A stretch of DNA of 64,000 nt. Source: an uncultured Oscillospiraceae bacterium. Lineage in GTDB: Bacteria; Bacillota; Clostridia; Oscillospirales; Oscillospiraceae. Below the pieces are notes generated by a model that worked only from the letters and a program-made list of their open reading frames with translations, had not been told where the DNA came from and searched no databases. Positions 27,208 to 36,500 of this stretch are shown here, one piece after another. Made by a program: the position numbers and the translations under genes. The stretch lies in NCBI GenBank assembly GCA_910578505.1, contig CAJTPV010000003.1, forward strand, positions 1-64,000. The letters are read 5' to 3'. How positions within the stretch are numbered: the first letter of the stretch is position 1; each line of letters begins with the position of its first letter.

Positions 27208-27930
27208 ATGGAGAAACCAAAATATAAGCGCGTACTGCTGAAGATCAGCGGGGAGGCCCTGGCAGGGGAGAAGCACTTCGGTCTGGACTTCGCCATGATT
27301 GGCCGGGTCTGTGACGCTGTGAAGGAGGCGGCCGCCATGGGTGTCCAGGTGGGCATTGTGGTGGGCGGCGGCAACTTCTGGCGCGGCGTCAAGGACGGCG
27401 GCGGTCATATGGAGCGCAGCCGTGCGGACCATATGGGCATGCTGGCTACCGTCATGAACAGTCTGGCCGTGGCGGAGGTTCTGGAGCAGAGGGATGTCCC
27501 GGCACAGGTGTTGACCGGCGTGGAGATGCGGACGTTTGCAGACCCCTATACCCGCCGGGACGCGGTGCGCCTGTTGGAGGAGGGACAGGTGGTGGTCTTC
27601 GGCTGCGGCACCGGCAACCCCTATTTCTCCACGGATACTGCCGCTGTGCTGCGGGCCGCGGAGATCGGCGCGGATGTGATCCTGCTGGCCAAAAACATTG
27701 ACGGCGTATACAGCGCCGACCCCAACAAGGACCCCGCTGCGGTGCGCTACGACAGCATCACCTATGACGAGGTGCTGGCCCGGCATCTGGCCGTCATGGA
27801 CACCACCGCCACCAGCCTGGCCATGGATAACCATATTCCCGTGCAGGTGTTTGCACTGAAGGACCCCGGCAACATCATTCGGGTGCTGCGGGGCGAAGCC
27901 TTAGGAACGATTGTAAAGGAGGAGAAATAA
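27208..27930 (+). CDS. pyrH: Uridylate kinase (UMP kinase)
   Basis: Phosphorylates UMP to UDP and belongs to the amino-acid-kinase fold. The 240-residue protein shows RVLLKISGEALAG (about 7-19; here KRVLLKISGEALAG), GIVVGGGNFWRG and the NIDGVYSADPNKDP region. It heads the long operon pyrH-frr-uppS-cdsA-dxr-rseP-ispG-polC. RBS is GCGGAGGGAAGAG. Confidence 0.96.
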   Translation: MEKPKYKRVLLKISGEALAGEKHFGLDFAMIGRVCDAVKEAAAMGVQVGIVVGGGNFWRGVKDGGGHMERSRADHMGMLATVMNSLAVAEVLEQRDVPAQVLTGVEMRTFADPYTRRDAVRLLEEGQVVVFGCGTGNPYFSTDTAAVLRAAEIGADVILLAKNIDGVYSADPNKDPAAVRYDSITYDEVLARHLAVMDTTATSLAMDNHIPVQVFALKDPGNIIRVLRGEALGTIVKEEK

Positions 27931-27932
27931 CC

Positions 27933-28490
27933 ATGCTGAAAGACGAATACAAATCCTATGAGGAGAGAATGAAAAAGACCATCAACTCCGTGGCGGCGGA
28001 CTTTGCCGCCGTCCGGGCGGGCCGGGCCAACGCGGCTGTTCTGGACAGGATTATGGTGGATTACTACGGCACTCCGACGCCCATTCACCAGATCGCCTCC
28101 ATCGGCTCTCCCGACCCCCGGACGCTGACCATCCAGCCCTGGGACGCTACGGTGGTGAAGGCTGTGTGCAAGGCTATCCAGGAGTCCGACCTGGGCATCA
28201 ATCCCCAGACAGACGGCAAAATCATCCGTCTGGCCTTCCCGCAGCTGACGGAGGAGCGCCGTAAGGAGCTGGTCAAACAGATTTCGAAATATGCCGAGGG
28301 CGGCAAAGTGGCCATCCGCAACATCCGCCGGGATGCGGTGGAAAATTTCAAGACGCAGAAGAAGAACAGCGAGATTACAGAGGACGATATGAAGATCGCC
28401 GAGAAAGACATCCAGAAGCTGACGGACGACATGTGTAAGGAGATCGACGCCCTGATGGACAAAAAGGAGAAGGAGCTGCTGGAGGTCTAA
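27933..28490 (+). CDS. frr: Ribosome recycling factor
   Basis: Splits post-termination ribosomes together with EF-G. The 185-residue full-length protein has VRAGRANAAVLDRI (about 29-42), YYGTPTPIHQIASI and the C-terminal helix LTDDMCKEIDALMDKKEKEL. The gene starts 2 bases after the pyrH stop, with AAAGGAGGAGAAATAACC inside the pyrH end, so the two are coupled. Confidence 0.97.
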   Translation: MLKDEYKSYEERMKKTINSVAADFAAVRAGRANAAVLDRIMVDYYGTPTPIHQIASIGSPDPRTLTIQPWDATVVKAVCKAIQESDLGINPQTDGKIIRLAFPQLTEERRKELVKQISKYAEGGKVAIRNIRRDAVENFKTQKKNSEITEDDMKIAEKDIQKLTDDMCKEIDALMDKKEKELLEV

Positions 28491-28515
28491 CTCCCGGCCC
28501 CTTGAAAGGGGATAC

Positions 28516-29271
28516 ATGAATCTGGCTTTTTGGAAGAAAAAGGCGCATACGGCGGGGCAGGTGGATTTCCAACGTCTGCCCCGCCACATCGCTGTTATCC
28601 TGGACGGCAACGGCCGCTGGGCCCAGCGCCGGGGCCTGCCCCGTACCGCCGGCCACAAGGCAGGGGCGGAGACGTTCCGTAAAATCGCCACCTACTGCCG
28701 GGACATCGGTCTGGAGTACTTAACGGTCTACGCTTTCTCAACAGAAAACTGGAAACGGCCGAAGGATGAGGTGGATACCATCATGGCGCTGCTGAAGCGG
28801 TATCTGCTGGAGGCCATTGACACCATGGAGCGGGACAATGTGCGGCTACGCTTTATGGGGGATATGTCGGTGCTCAGTGAGGAGCTGCGGCTGCTGGTGG
28901 AGCAGTGCAACGCCATCTCCGACCGGCTGACCGGCTGTCAGTGCAACATCTGCATCAATTACGGCGGCAGGGCGGAAATTGTACACGCGGCCAAAGGCTT
29001 TGCAGAGGACTGTGCAACAGGAATCATAAAGTCAAACAGCTTGACGGAGGAATCCTTTGAAAAGTATTTGTATTCCGCCGGAATGCCCAGTCCGGAGCTG
29101 TTGATTCGCCCCGGCGGTGAGCAGCGGCTGAGCAATTTCCTGCTTTGGCAGTGCGCCTACGCCGAGTTCTATTTTACTGATGTGCTGTGGCCTGATTTCT
29201 CGAAAGACGAGCTGCACCGGGCCATTGCCGCTTACCAGAGTCGTGACCGCCGGTTCGGCGGCGTGAAGTAA
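28516..29271 (+). CDS. uppS: Isoprenyl transferase (undecaprenyl diphosphate synthase type)
   Basis: Condenses isopentenyl diphosphate units to make the C55 lipid carrier for peptidoglycan. The 251-residue protein shows HIAVILDGNGRWA (about 24-36), TAGHKAG, YAFSTENWKRP and the late RPGGEQRLSNFLLWQ and W-P-D-F segments. The ribosome site AAGGGG can pair with CCCC just upstream (28498-28501 with 28508-28511), a small hairpin that might lower initiation. Confidence 0.96.
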   Translation: MNLAFWKKKAHTAGQVDFQRLPRHIAVILDGNGRWAQRRGLPRTAGHKAGAETFRKIATYCRDIGLEYLTVYAFSTENWKRPKDEVDTIMALLKRYLLEAIDTMERDNVRLRFMGDMSVLSEELRLLVEQCNAISDRLTGCQCNICINYGGRAEIVHAAKGFAEDCATGIIKSNSLTEESFEKYLYSAGMPSPELLIRPGGEQRLSNFLLWQCAYAEFYFTDVLWPDFSKDELHRAIAAYQSRDRRFGGVK

Positions 29272-29307
29272 GCCGTATCATTTGGAATGCCCAGGGAGGA
29301 TTTACCA

Positions 29308-30111
29308 ATGAAATCAAGAATCCTAGTATCTGTCGTAGGAGTGCCGCTGATTCTGGTGGTGGTGCTGTGGGCTCCCATCTGGGTGATGGCCGCGTTTTTA
29401 ACGGCGCTGTCCGCCATCGCGGCCTGGGAGTTGATGCACTGCGTCGGCGCACAGGAGCATAAGGTTTTGTGTGTCATAGCCATTGCCGGCGCGGCGTTTT
29501 CCGTTGGGTTTGCCTACTTCAAGGTGTACATCTACAGCGAACTGGTGGTGCTGTATGCCCTCCTGGTTTTCTCCTATGCGGTGTTCCGGGGCGGCGAGGT
29601 GAAGTTCCAGCAGATTATGGCGGCGCTGTTCGCCATGTTTATTGTGCCCTACTCCTTTGCCACCTTCCTGCGGCTGTCCGCCGCCGGGTTCCACCGGGGG
29701 TTCCTGCTGCTGCCGCTGCTGTTCAGCTTTGGAAGCGATACCTTCGCCTTTTTTGCCGGCCGGTCCCTGGGCCGGCACAAGCTGGCCCCCCGTGTCAGCC
29801 CGCACAAGACGGTGGAGGGGGCCGTTGGAGGTTTGGCTGGGGATATGCTGGTCGGGCTGGCGTTCGCGTTTGTCATGAACCGCTTTTTCAGCCACACCAT
29901 CAGCTACGGCGGCATTGCGCTGCTGGGGCTGGCCTGCAGCGTGGCGGCGCAGCTGGGCGACCTGAGCTTTTCCCTTATCAAGCGAGAATTCGGCATCAAG
30001 GATTACGGGCATATCTTTTTGGAGCACGGCGGTGTGCTGGACCGCTTTGACAGTGTGATCTTTGTGGCGCCGGTGCTGGGCGTGGTGCTTGGACTGCTGC
30101 GGGTGGTTTGA
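29308..30111 (+). CDS. cdsA: Phosphatidate cytidylyltransferase
   Basis: Integral membrane enzyme making CDP-diacylglycerol from phosphatidate and CTP. The 267-residue protein has several membrane segments and the C-terminal CDP-alcohol signature: SDTFAFFAGRSLGRHKLAP, SPHKTVEGAVGG and KDYGHIFLEHGGVLDRFDS (together about 145-250). The ATG at 29308 follows GGGAGGATTTACC; an earlier in-frame ATG at 29287 lacks a site. Confidence 0.95.
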   Translation: MKSRILVSVVGVPLILVVVLWAPIWVMAAFLTALSAIAAWELMHCVGAQEHKVLCVIAIAGAAFSVGFAYFKVYIYSELVVLYALLVFSYAVFRGGEVKFQQIMAALFAMFIVPYSFATFLRLSAAGFHRGFLLLPLLFSFGSDTFAFFAGRSLGRHKLAPRVSPHKTVEGAVGGLAGDMLVGLAFAFVMNRFFSHTISYGGIALLGLACSVAAQLGDLSFSLIKREFGIKDYGHIFLEHGGVLDRFDSVIFVAPVLGVVLGLLRVV

Positions 30112-30158
30112 GGATACGGGCAGAAATAGAAACTTTCAACAAGGAGACAGCGTTAGAT

Positions 30159-31304
30159 ATGACACAAGCAATCTCTATTTTAGGCTCTACAGGCTCCATT
30201 GGACGGCAGACCCTGGAGGTCTGCGCGGAATTGGGGATTCAGGTGGCCGCATTGACTGCCCACAGCAACGTGGACCTGCTGGAACGGCAGGTGCGGCAGT
30301 TTCAGCCCTGTCTGGCGGTGCTCTATGAAATGGAACCCGCGCTGGAGCTGACTCGCCGTCTGTCCGATCTGGATGTCAAGGTGGCCTACGGACTGCCGGG
30401 CGTCATAGAGGCTGCGGCCCTGCCGGAGAGCGACACCGTCGTCACCGCTGTGGTCGGTATGGCGGGACTGCAGCCGACGCTGGCGGCTATCCGGCAGGGG
30501 AAACGGGTGGCGCTGGCAAACAAGGAAACACTGGTATGTGCGGGTGGGCTGGTGATGGAGAGCGCCCGCCAGTACGGCGCGGAGATCGTCCCGGTGGACA
30601 GCGAGCACTCCGCGATTTTCCAGTGCCTGCAGGGCTGTCGGGACAGAACGGAGATCCGAAAGCTGATTCTGACCTGCTCCGGCGGGCCGTTTTTCGGCAT
30701 GAGCCGGGAGGAGCTGGCCCATAAGAAAAAGGCGGACGCCCTCCGCCATCCCAATTGGACCATGGGCGAGAAGATTACCATTGACTGCGCCACGCTGATG
30801 AACAAGGGTCTGGAGTACATTGAGGCCATGCGGCTCTTTGCCGTGGAGCCGGCGCAGCTGGACGTTGTGATCCACCGGCAGAGCATCATCCACTCCATGG
30901 TGGAGTACCGGGACGGCGCGGTGCTGGCCCAGATGGGGACGCCGGATATGCGTCTGCCCATCCGCTATGCCCTGACGTACCCCAGCCGGAGCCCGTCGCC
31001 GCAGCCGCCTCTGGACCTGCTTGCCTGTCCGCCGCTGACCTTTCAGCCGCCGGACACGGAGGCGTTTCCGTGCCTGAAAATGGCCATGGACTGCGCCGGA
31101 ACCGGCGGCACCAGCTGCGCGGTGCTGAACGCGGCCAACGAGGCGGCGGTTGGGCTGTTTCTGAAGGAGCGGATTTCATTTGGACAGATTCCCCAGCTGG
31201 TGGAACAGGCGCTGGAGGCAGTTCCGGTGATATTAAATCCCGCTCTGGAGGATATACTGGAAGCAGACCGGCAGGCCAGAGCCGCCGTGTATGACAGGGC
31301 CTGA
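30159..31304 (+). CDS. dxr: 1-deoxy-D-xylulose 5-phosphate reductoisomerase
   Basis: Second step of the MEP isoprenoid pathway: NADPH-dependent conversion of DXP to MEP. The 381-residue product starts MTQAISILGSTGSIGRQ with the dinucleotide loop, then has ANKETLV and the metal/substrate segment VDSEHSAIFQCL. The ATG at 30159 puts the NADPH motif at the normal distance; AAGGAG is about 12 bases upstream, slightly far. It lies two genes after uppS, which consumes the pathway product. Confidence 0.95.
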   Translation: MTQAISILGSTGSIGRQTLEVCAELGIQVAALTAHSNVDLLERQVRQFQPCLAVLYEMEPALELTRRLSDLDVKVAYGLPGVIEAAALPESDTVVTAVVGMAGLQPTLAAIRQGKRVALANKETLVCAGGLVMESARQYGAEIVPVDSEHSAIFQCLQGCRDRTEIRKLILTCSGGPFFGMSREELAHKKKADALRHPNWTMGEKITIDCATLMNKGLEYIEAMRLFAVEPAQLDVVIHRQSIIHSMVEYRDGAVLAQMGTPDMRLPIRYALTYPSRSPSPQPPLDLLACPPLTFQPPDTEAFPCLKMAMDCAGTGGTSCAVLNAANEAAVGLFLKERISFGQIPQLVEQALEAVPVILNPALEDILEADRQARAAVYDRA

Positions 31305-31350
31305 CCCTGTCCGCGGCTCAGCAAAAACAATTAGGAAGGAAGCGTAGTCT

Positions 31351-32427
31351 ATGTATATTATCCTTGCCATCCTCCTGTTTGGCATCTTGATTGCGGCCCA
31401 TGAGTGGGGGCATTTCATCGCCGCACGTCTGTGCGGCGTTACTGTTCACGAATTTGCCATTGGAATGGGGCCCGTGATTTGGAAAAAAAAGGGGAAGAAG
31501 GGGACCCAGTTCTCTCTCCGCGCCCTGCCTATCGGCGGCTTCTGCGCCCTGGAGGGCGAGGAGGAGGAGTCCGATGACCCCCACAGCGTGAACAACCAGG
31601 GCTTTTGGAAAAAGGTATTCGTATTTGCCGCTGGAGCCATCATGAATTTTCTGGTGGGCGTACTGATTCTGCTGATTCTGAACAGCAGAGCGGCCGGGTT
31701 TACGGTGCCGGTCATCAGCGGCACCGCACCGGAATTTGCGGCGGTCAACGGCCAGACGCTGGAGGCGGGGGATGTGATCCACTCCATCAACGGCTCGCGG
31801 GTTTATATGACCAGCGACGTGGAGCTGCTGCTGAGCCTGGCCAACCGCGAGCCCATCGACCTGGTGGTCCTGCGGGACGGCCAGCAGGTGGAGCTGAAGC
31901 AGCTGCCGGTTCGGGAGTATACGGACAGCGAAGGTGGGACCTACGAGGGCTACGGCCTGTACCGTACCGTGGAGGTGCAGAAGGCCACTCTGGGACTGAA
32001 GCTGAAATATACATGGTACAACGCCGTTGACTTTGTGCGCATCGTCTGGTACAGCCTGAAGATGCTGGCCACCGGCAGCGCGGGGGTCAGCGACCTGAGC
32101 GGACCGGTGGGCATTGTTTCCACCATCAACGAGGTGGGGACCCAGAGCGTCAGCGTGGGCGCGGCCCTGGAAAATATCGCCTATTTCGGTTCCATGATCG
32201 CGGTGAACCTGGCGGTGATGAACCTGCTGCCGATCCCCGCTCTGGACGGCGGGCATATTCTTTTCCTGGTGGTTTCCACTGTGTCGGAAAAGCTCTTCCG
32301 GCGTAAAGTGCCCATGAAATACGAGGCTGCGGTGAACATGGTGTTCTTCGCGCTGCTGATGGGCCTGATGCTGTTTGTGACCTTCAACGATGTACACAAG
32401 CTGATCGTGCAGCAGCTGGAGAGGTGA
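31351..32427 (+). CDS. rseP: Site-2 intramembrane zinc metalloprotease (RseP/RasP family)
   Basis: Membrane-embedded M50 protease that cuts anti-sigma factors and signal peptide remnants within the bilayer. The 358-residue protein has HEWGH at 17-21 in the first membrane helix, a central PDZ domain (about 110-200, with GDVIHSINGSRV), and the third-ligand motif LPIPALDGGH near the C terminus. Its position between dxr and ispG is conserved in Bacillota. Confidence 0.94.
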   Translation: MYIILAILLFGILIAAHEWGHFIAARLCGVTVHEFAIGMGPVIWKKKGKKGTQFSLRALPIGGFCALEGEEEESDDPHSVNNQGFWKKVFVFAAGAIMNFLVGVLILLILNSRAAGFTVPVISGTAPEFAAVNGQTLEAGDVIHSINGSRVYMTSDVELLLSLANREPIDLVVLRDGQQVELKQLPVREYTDSEGGTYEGYGLYRTVEVQKATLGLKLKYTWYNAVDFVRIVWYSLKMLATGSAGVSDLSGPVGIVSTINEVGTQSVSVGAALENIAYFGSMIAVNLAVMNLLPIPALDGGHILFLVVSTVSEKLFRRKVPMKYEAAVNMVFFALLMGLMLFVTFNDVHKLIVQQLER

Positions 32428-32432
32428 GGCGT

Positions 32433-33479
32433 ATGACGAAGCAAATTTTTGTGGGAAACGTTCCAGTGGGCGGAGGCGCGGCGGTTTCCATCCAGTCCAT
32501 GTGCAATACCAAGACCAGCGACGTCCCCGCCACGGTGGAGCAGATTCACCGGCTGGAGGAGGCCGGGTGTGAGATCGTCCGCGTGGCAGTTCCGGATATG
32601 GCCGCCGCGAAAGCCATTGGCGCCATCAAGAGCCGCATCCGCATCCCGCTGGTGGCAGATATCCATTTTGACTATAAGCTGGCCCTGGAATGCGCCGGGC
32701 AGGGAGTGGATAAAATCCGCATCAATCCCGGCAACATTGGCGGGGAGGACCGGGTGAAGCTGGTGGCCGACGCCTGCCGGGAGCGGAAAATCCCCATCCG
32801 AATCGGTGTCAACGGCGGGTCGTTGGAGAAGGAGCTGCGGGTAAAGTACGGCGGCGCTGCCGCGGAGGCCCTGGCGGAGAGTGCGCTGGGCCACGCGGCG
32901 CTGCTGGAGAAGTTCGACTTTGACGACATCTGCATCTCCGTCAAATGCTCCTCCGTACCGGTCACCATCGCTGCGTACCGTCTGCTGAGCCAGCGCTGCC
33001 CTTATCCGCTGCACCTGGGGGTGACGGAGGCGGGAACACCGTCCATGGGCATGATCAAATCCGCTATGGGCATTGGTGGACTGCTGTGCCTGGGGATTGG
33101 CGACACCCTGCGGGTGACGCTGACCGCTGACCCGGTAGAGGAGGTCTATGCAGCAAAGAAGATTTTGCGTGCGGCTGGACTGCGGAAGGATGGCCCGGAC
33201 CTGATCGCCTGTCCCACCTGCGGACGCACCAACATTGACCTGATCCCCATGGCGGAGGAGGTGGAGCGGCGGCTGGCTGGATACACGCTGCCGATCACTG
33301 TGGCGGTGATGGGCTGCGCGGTAAACGGTCCCGGTGAAGCCGCGGCGGCGGACGTGGGAATTGCAGGCGGAAAAGGCGAGGGCCTTGTGTTTCGTAAAGG
33401 GCAGATCATCCGGAAGGTTCCGCAGGAACAGCTTGTGGACGCGCTGATGGCGGAGATTGAGAAGATCGCGTCTGTCTGA
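32433..33479 (+). CDS. ispG: 4-hydroxy-3-methylbut-2-en-1-yl diphosphate synthase
   Basis: [4Fe-4S] enzyme of the late MEP pathway converting MEcPP to HMBPP. The 348-residue protein has VSIQSMCNTKTSD near the N terminus, VADIHFDYKLAL and INPGNIGG, and the cluster cysteines in ACPTCGRTNIDLIP plus a later cysteine in AVMGCAVNGPGEA. The start is the ATG at 32433 with GGTGAGG ahead; the GTG at 32424 is in frame but less likely. Confidence 0.95.
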   Translation: MTKQIFVGNVPVGGGAAVSIQSMCNTKTSDVPATVEQIHRLEEAGCEIVRVAVPDMAAAKAIGAIKSRIRIPLVADIHFDYKLALECAGQGVDKIRINPGNIGGEDRVKLVADACRERKIPIRIGVNGGSLEKELRVKYGGAAAEALAESALGHAALLEKFDFDDICISVKCSSVPVTIAAYRLLSQRCPYPLHLGVTEAGTPSMGMIKSAMGIGGLLCLGIGDTLRVTLTADPVEEVYAAKKILRAAGLRKDGPDLIACPTCGRTNIDLIPMAEEVERRLAGYTLPITVAVMGCAVNGPGEAAAADVGIAGGKGEGLVFRKGQIIRKVPQEQLVDALMAEIEKIASV

Positions 33480-33509
33480 GAGTTTACATAAGAAGTAAGA
33501 GGATATTCA

Positions 33510-36500
33510 ATGGCACAAAAAATACCTTTTTTTGACTTATTCCATTCCCTTCCCCTGGAGCGGGACCTGCGGGCCCAGCTGGGCGGAGCATATCTGACCG
33601 CCGTGGAATTGGAGCAGGGGAAGCGGAGCCTGTCGGCGGCCCTGACCGTGCGCGCGGACTTGAAGGACGGGCGGGAAACATTAGCTGCCGCCATTCAGGC
33701 GGCATATCAGCTCAACGAAGTCCATCTGCACCAGACGGTGGAGATTCCCAAGCAGGATGTTAGCGGAAAGAAAAAGGCCGGAGGCGGCGATGTGATTATG
33801 GGCGGCGTCATCAAGGGCCAGGTCCAGCCCCTGGAGGGACTGAACCCCAAGATGGGTAATGTCGTCGTAGCAGGGAAGGTGTTTTCCTCCGATTTCCGCG
33901 AGACCCGCCGCCCAGGGGTCTTTCTGCTGACATTCGACATCACAGATTTTCATACGTCCATCCGGGTTGTCAAGCTGATGCAGAAGGAGGAGAAGTCCGC
34001 CTTAAAAAAGGACATCAAGCCGGGGATGTGGCTGAAGGTACAGGGCTATGTCAAGCTGTCCAGGGACGGCGACCTGGTGCTGGAGCCGAAAAACATCAAT
34101 ACCTATCCCCATGAGACCCGTCAGGACACCGCGCCGGTGAAGCGGGTGGAGCTGCACGCCCACACGACTTTTTCCAATATGGACGCCCTGTGTTCTCTCA
34201 GCCCCAAGGCCGGGCCGGACAGCAACCTTGTCAAGCGGGCGGAGTCCTGGGGGCATCCGGCTATCGCCATTACGGACCACGGCGTCGTTCAGGGCTTCCC
34301 GGATGCGTGGCACTCCGCCGGAGAGATCAAGCTGCTCTATGGCATGGAGGGGTATTTTATCAACAATGTGGACGATAGAATTGTGGTTCATGGCGACAAG
34401 GAGTTTTCCTTTACGGATGAATTTGTAGCATTTGATATCGAAACCACCGGATTGTTTGTAAAGTATGACGCCATTACAGAGATTGCAGCTGCTGTCATTT
34501 GTAACGGAGAGGTTGTCGATCAATTCCAGACCTTTGTGGATCCGGGACGCCATTTGGAGGCGGAAAACATTGCGATGACCGGTATCACCGACGCCATGCT
34601 TGTCGGAGCGCCCAAGCCGGCGGAAGCCTTGGCGTCTTTTCTGAAATTTGTTGGCGACCGCCCGCTGGTGGCCCATAACGCGGAATTTGATATTGGTTTT
34701 ATCCGGAAGGGCTGCCGGGAAGCGGGGCTGGAATTCAATCCAACCTATCTGGACACGCTGGTTCTGGCGCAGAATCTGCTGCCAGAGCTGAACAAGCACA
34801 AGCTGGACATTGTGGCGGAGCATCTGGGACTCCCGGCCTTCCGGCACCACCGGGCTGGCGACGACGCGGCCACCTGCGGACTGTTCCTGCCCCACTTTTT
34901 CAAGCGGCTGGAGGAGGAGCTGGACGTGCATTCCGTGCAGGCCATCAACCCCGCCATGCCGCCGCTGCGGAAAAAGAGCCGCGTCCGGCGGAAACCGAAG
35001 CATATCATCCTGCTGGCCCAGAATAAGGTGGGCCTGAAAAATCTCTATCAGCTGGTATCCATGTCCAATCTGAAATACTTCAAGCGATTTCCGCTGATTC
35101 CCAAGGATGAGCTGCTCGCCCACCGGGAGGGCCTGATTATCGGCGGAGCCTGCGAGGCGGGCGAGCTGTTCCAGGCCATTCTGGAGCGCAGAGATTGGGA
35201 AGAGCTGAAACGGATTGCGGGGTTCTATGATTATTTGGAGATTCAGCCGGTCTGCAACAATATGTTTCACATCCGCGAGGGCCATGTGAAGGACGAGGAG
35301 GAGCTGCGGGAGCTGAATCGAACGGTTGTGGAGCTGGGGGAGCAGACAGGCAAGCCGGTGTGCGCCACAGGCGACGTCCATTTTATGGACCCGGAGGATG
35401 AGATTTACCGGCATATTCTGCTGGATACCAAGAAATTCGCCGACTGTGATTTCCCGCTGCCCATTTATTTCCGTACCACCGATGAGATGCTGAAGGAGTT
35501 CAGCTATCTGGGTGAGGAGAAGGCGCTGGAGGTTGTCGTGACCAACACCAGGGCCATTGCGGACCAGGTGGAGACATTTGACCTGCTGCCCAAAAATCTG
35601 TTCCCGCCCAGACTGGAAAACTCGGAGGAGGATTTGAACCGCCTGGTATGGGAAAAGGTCCACGAGCTCTATGGCGAAGATCCGCCAAAGCTGATTGTGG
35701 ACCGGTTGGACGTGGAGCTGGGCGGAATTCTGGGGAAGTACGACGTGGTATATATGTCGGCCCAGAAGCTGGTGCAGCGCTCGCTGGAGAACGGCTATCT
35801 GGTGGGCTCCCGCGGGTCGGTGGGGTCGTCCCTGGCGGCGTATATGTCCGGCATCACGGAGGTCAACGCCCTGCCGCCCCACTATCGGTGTCCCCAGTGC
35901 AAAAACAGCGAGTTTATTACGGACGGCTCCTACGGCTGCGGAGCGGACATGCCCGATAAGGACTGCCCGGTCTGCGGGACCAGATATGTGAAGGACGGCT
36001 TTGACATCCCCTTTGAAACCTTCCTTGGCTTTGGCGGCGGCAAGGTGCCGGATATTGACCTGAACTTCTCCGGGGAATACCAGGCGCGGGCCCACCGCCA
36101 CGCCATTGAGATGTTCGGCGAGACCCAGGTGTTCCGGGCCGGGACCATCGGCACGGTGAAGGACAAGATCGCCTACGGCTTTGTCAAGAAGTATCTGGAG
36201 GCCAGGGGGCTGAATCCCGGACCGGCGGAGGAAAACCGGCTGATGCTGGGCTGCGTGGGCGTCAAGCGCACCACTGGACAGCACCCCGGCGGACTGGTGG
36301 TGGTGCCGGACGATTTGGATGTGGAGGACTTTTGTCCTGTTCAGCACCCGGCGGACGCCGAGGACAGCGATATCATTACCACCCACTTTGAATATCACTG
36401 CATGGAGGACAACCTCCTGAAGCTGGACATGCTGGGCCACGACGACCCGTCCATGGTGCGGATGATGGAGGATCTGACAGGTGTGAACGCCCGGCAGATC

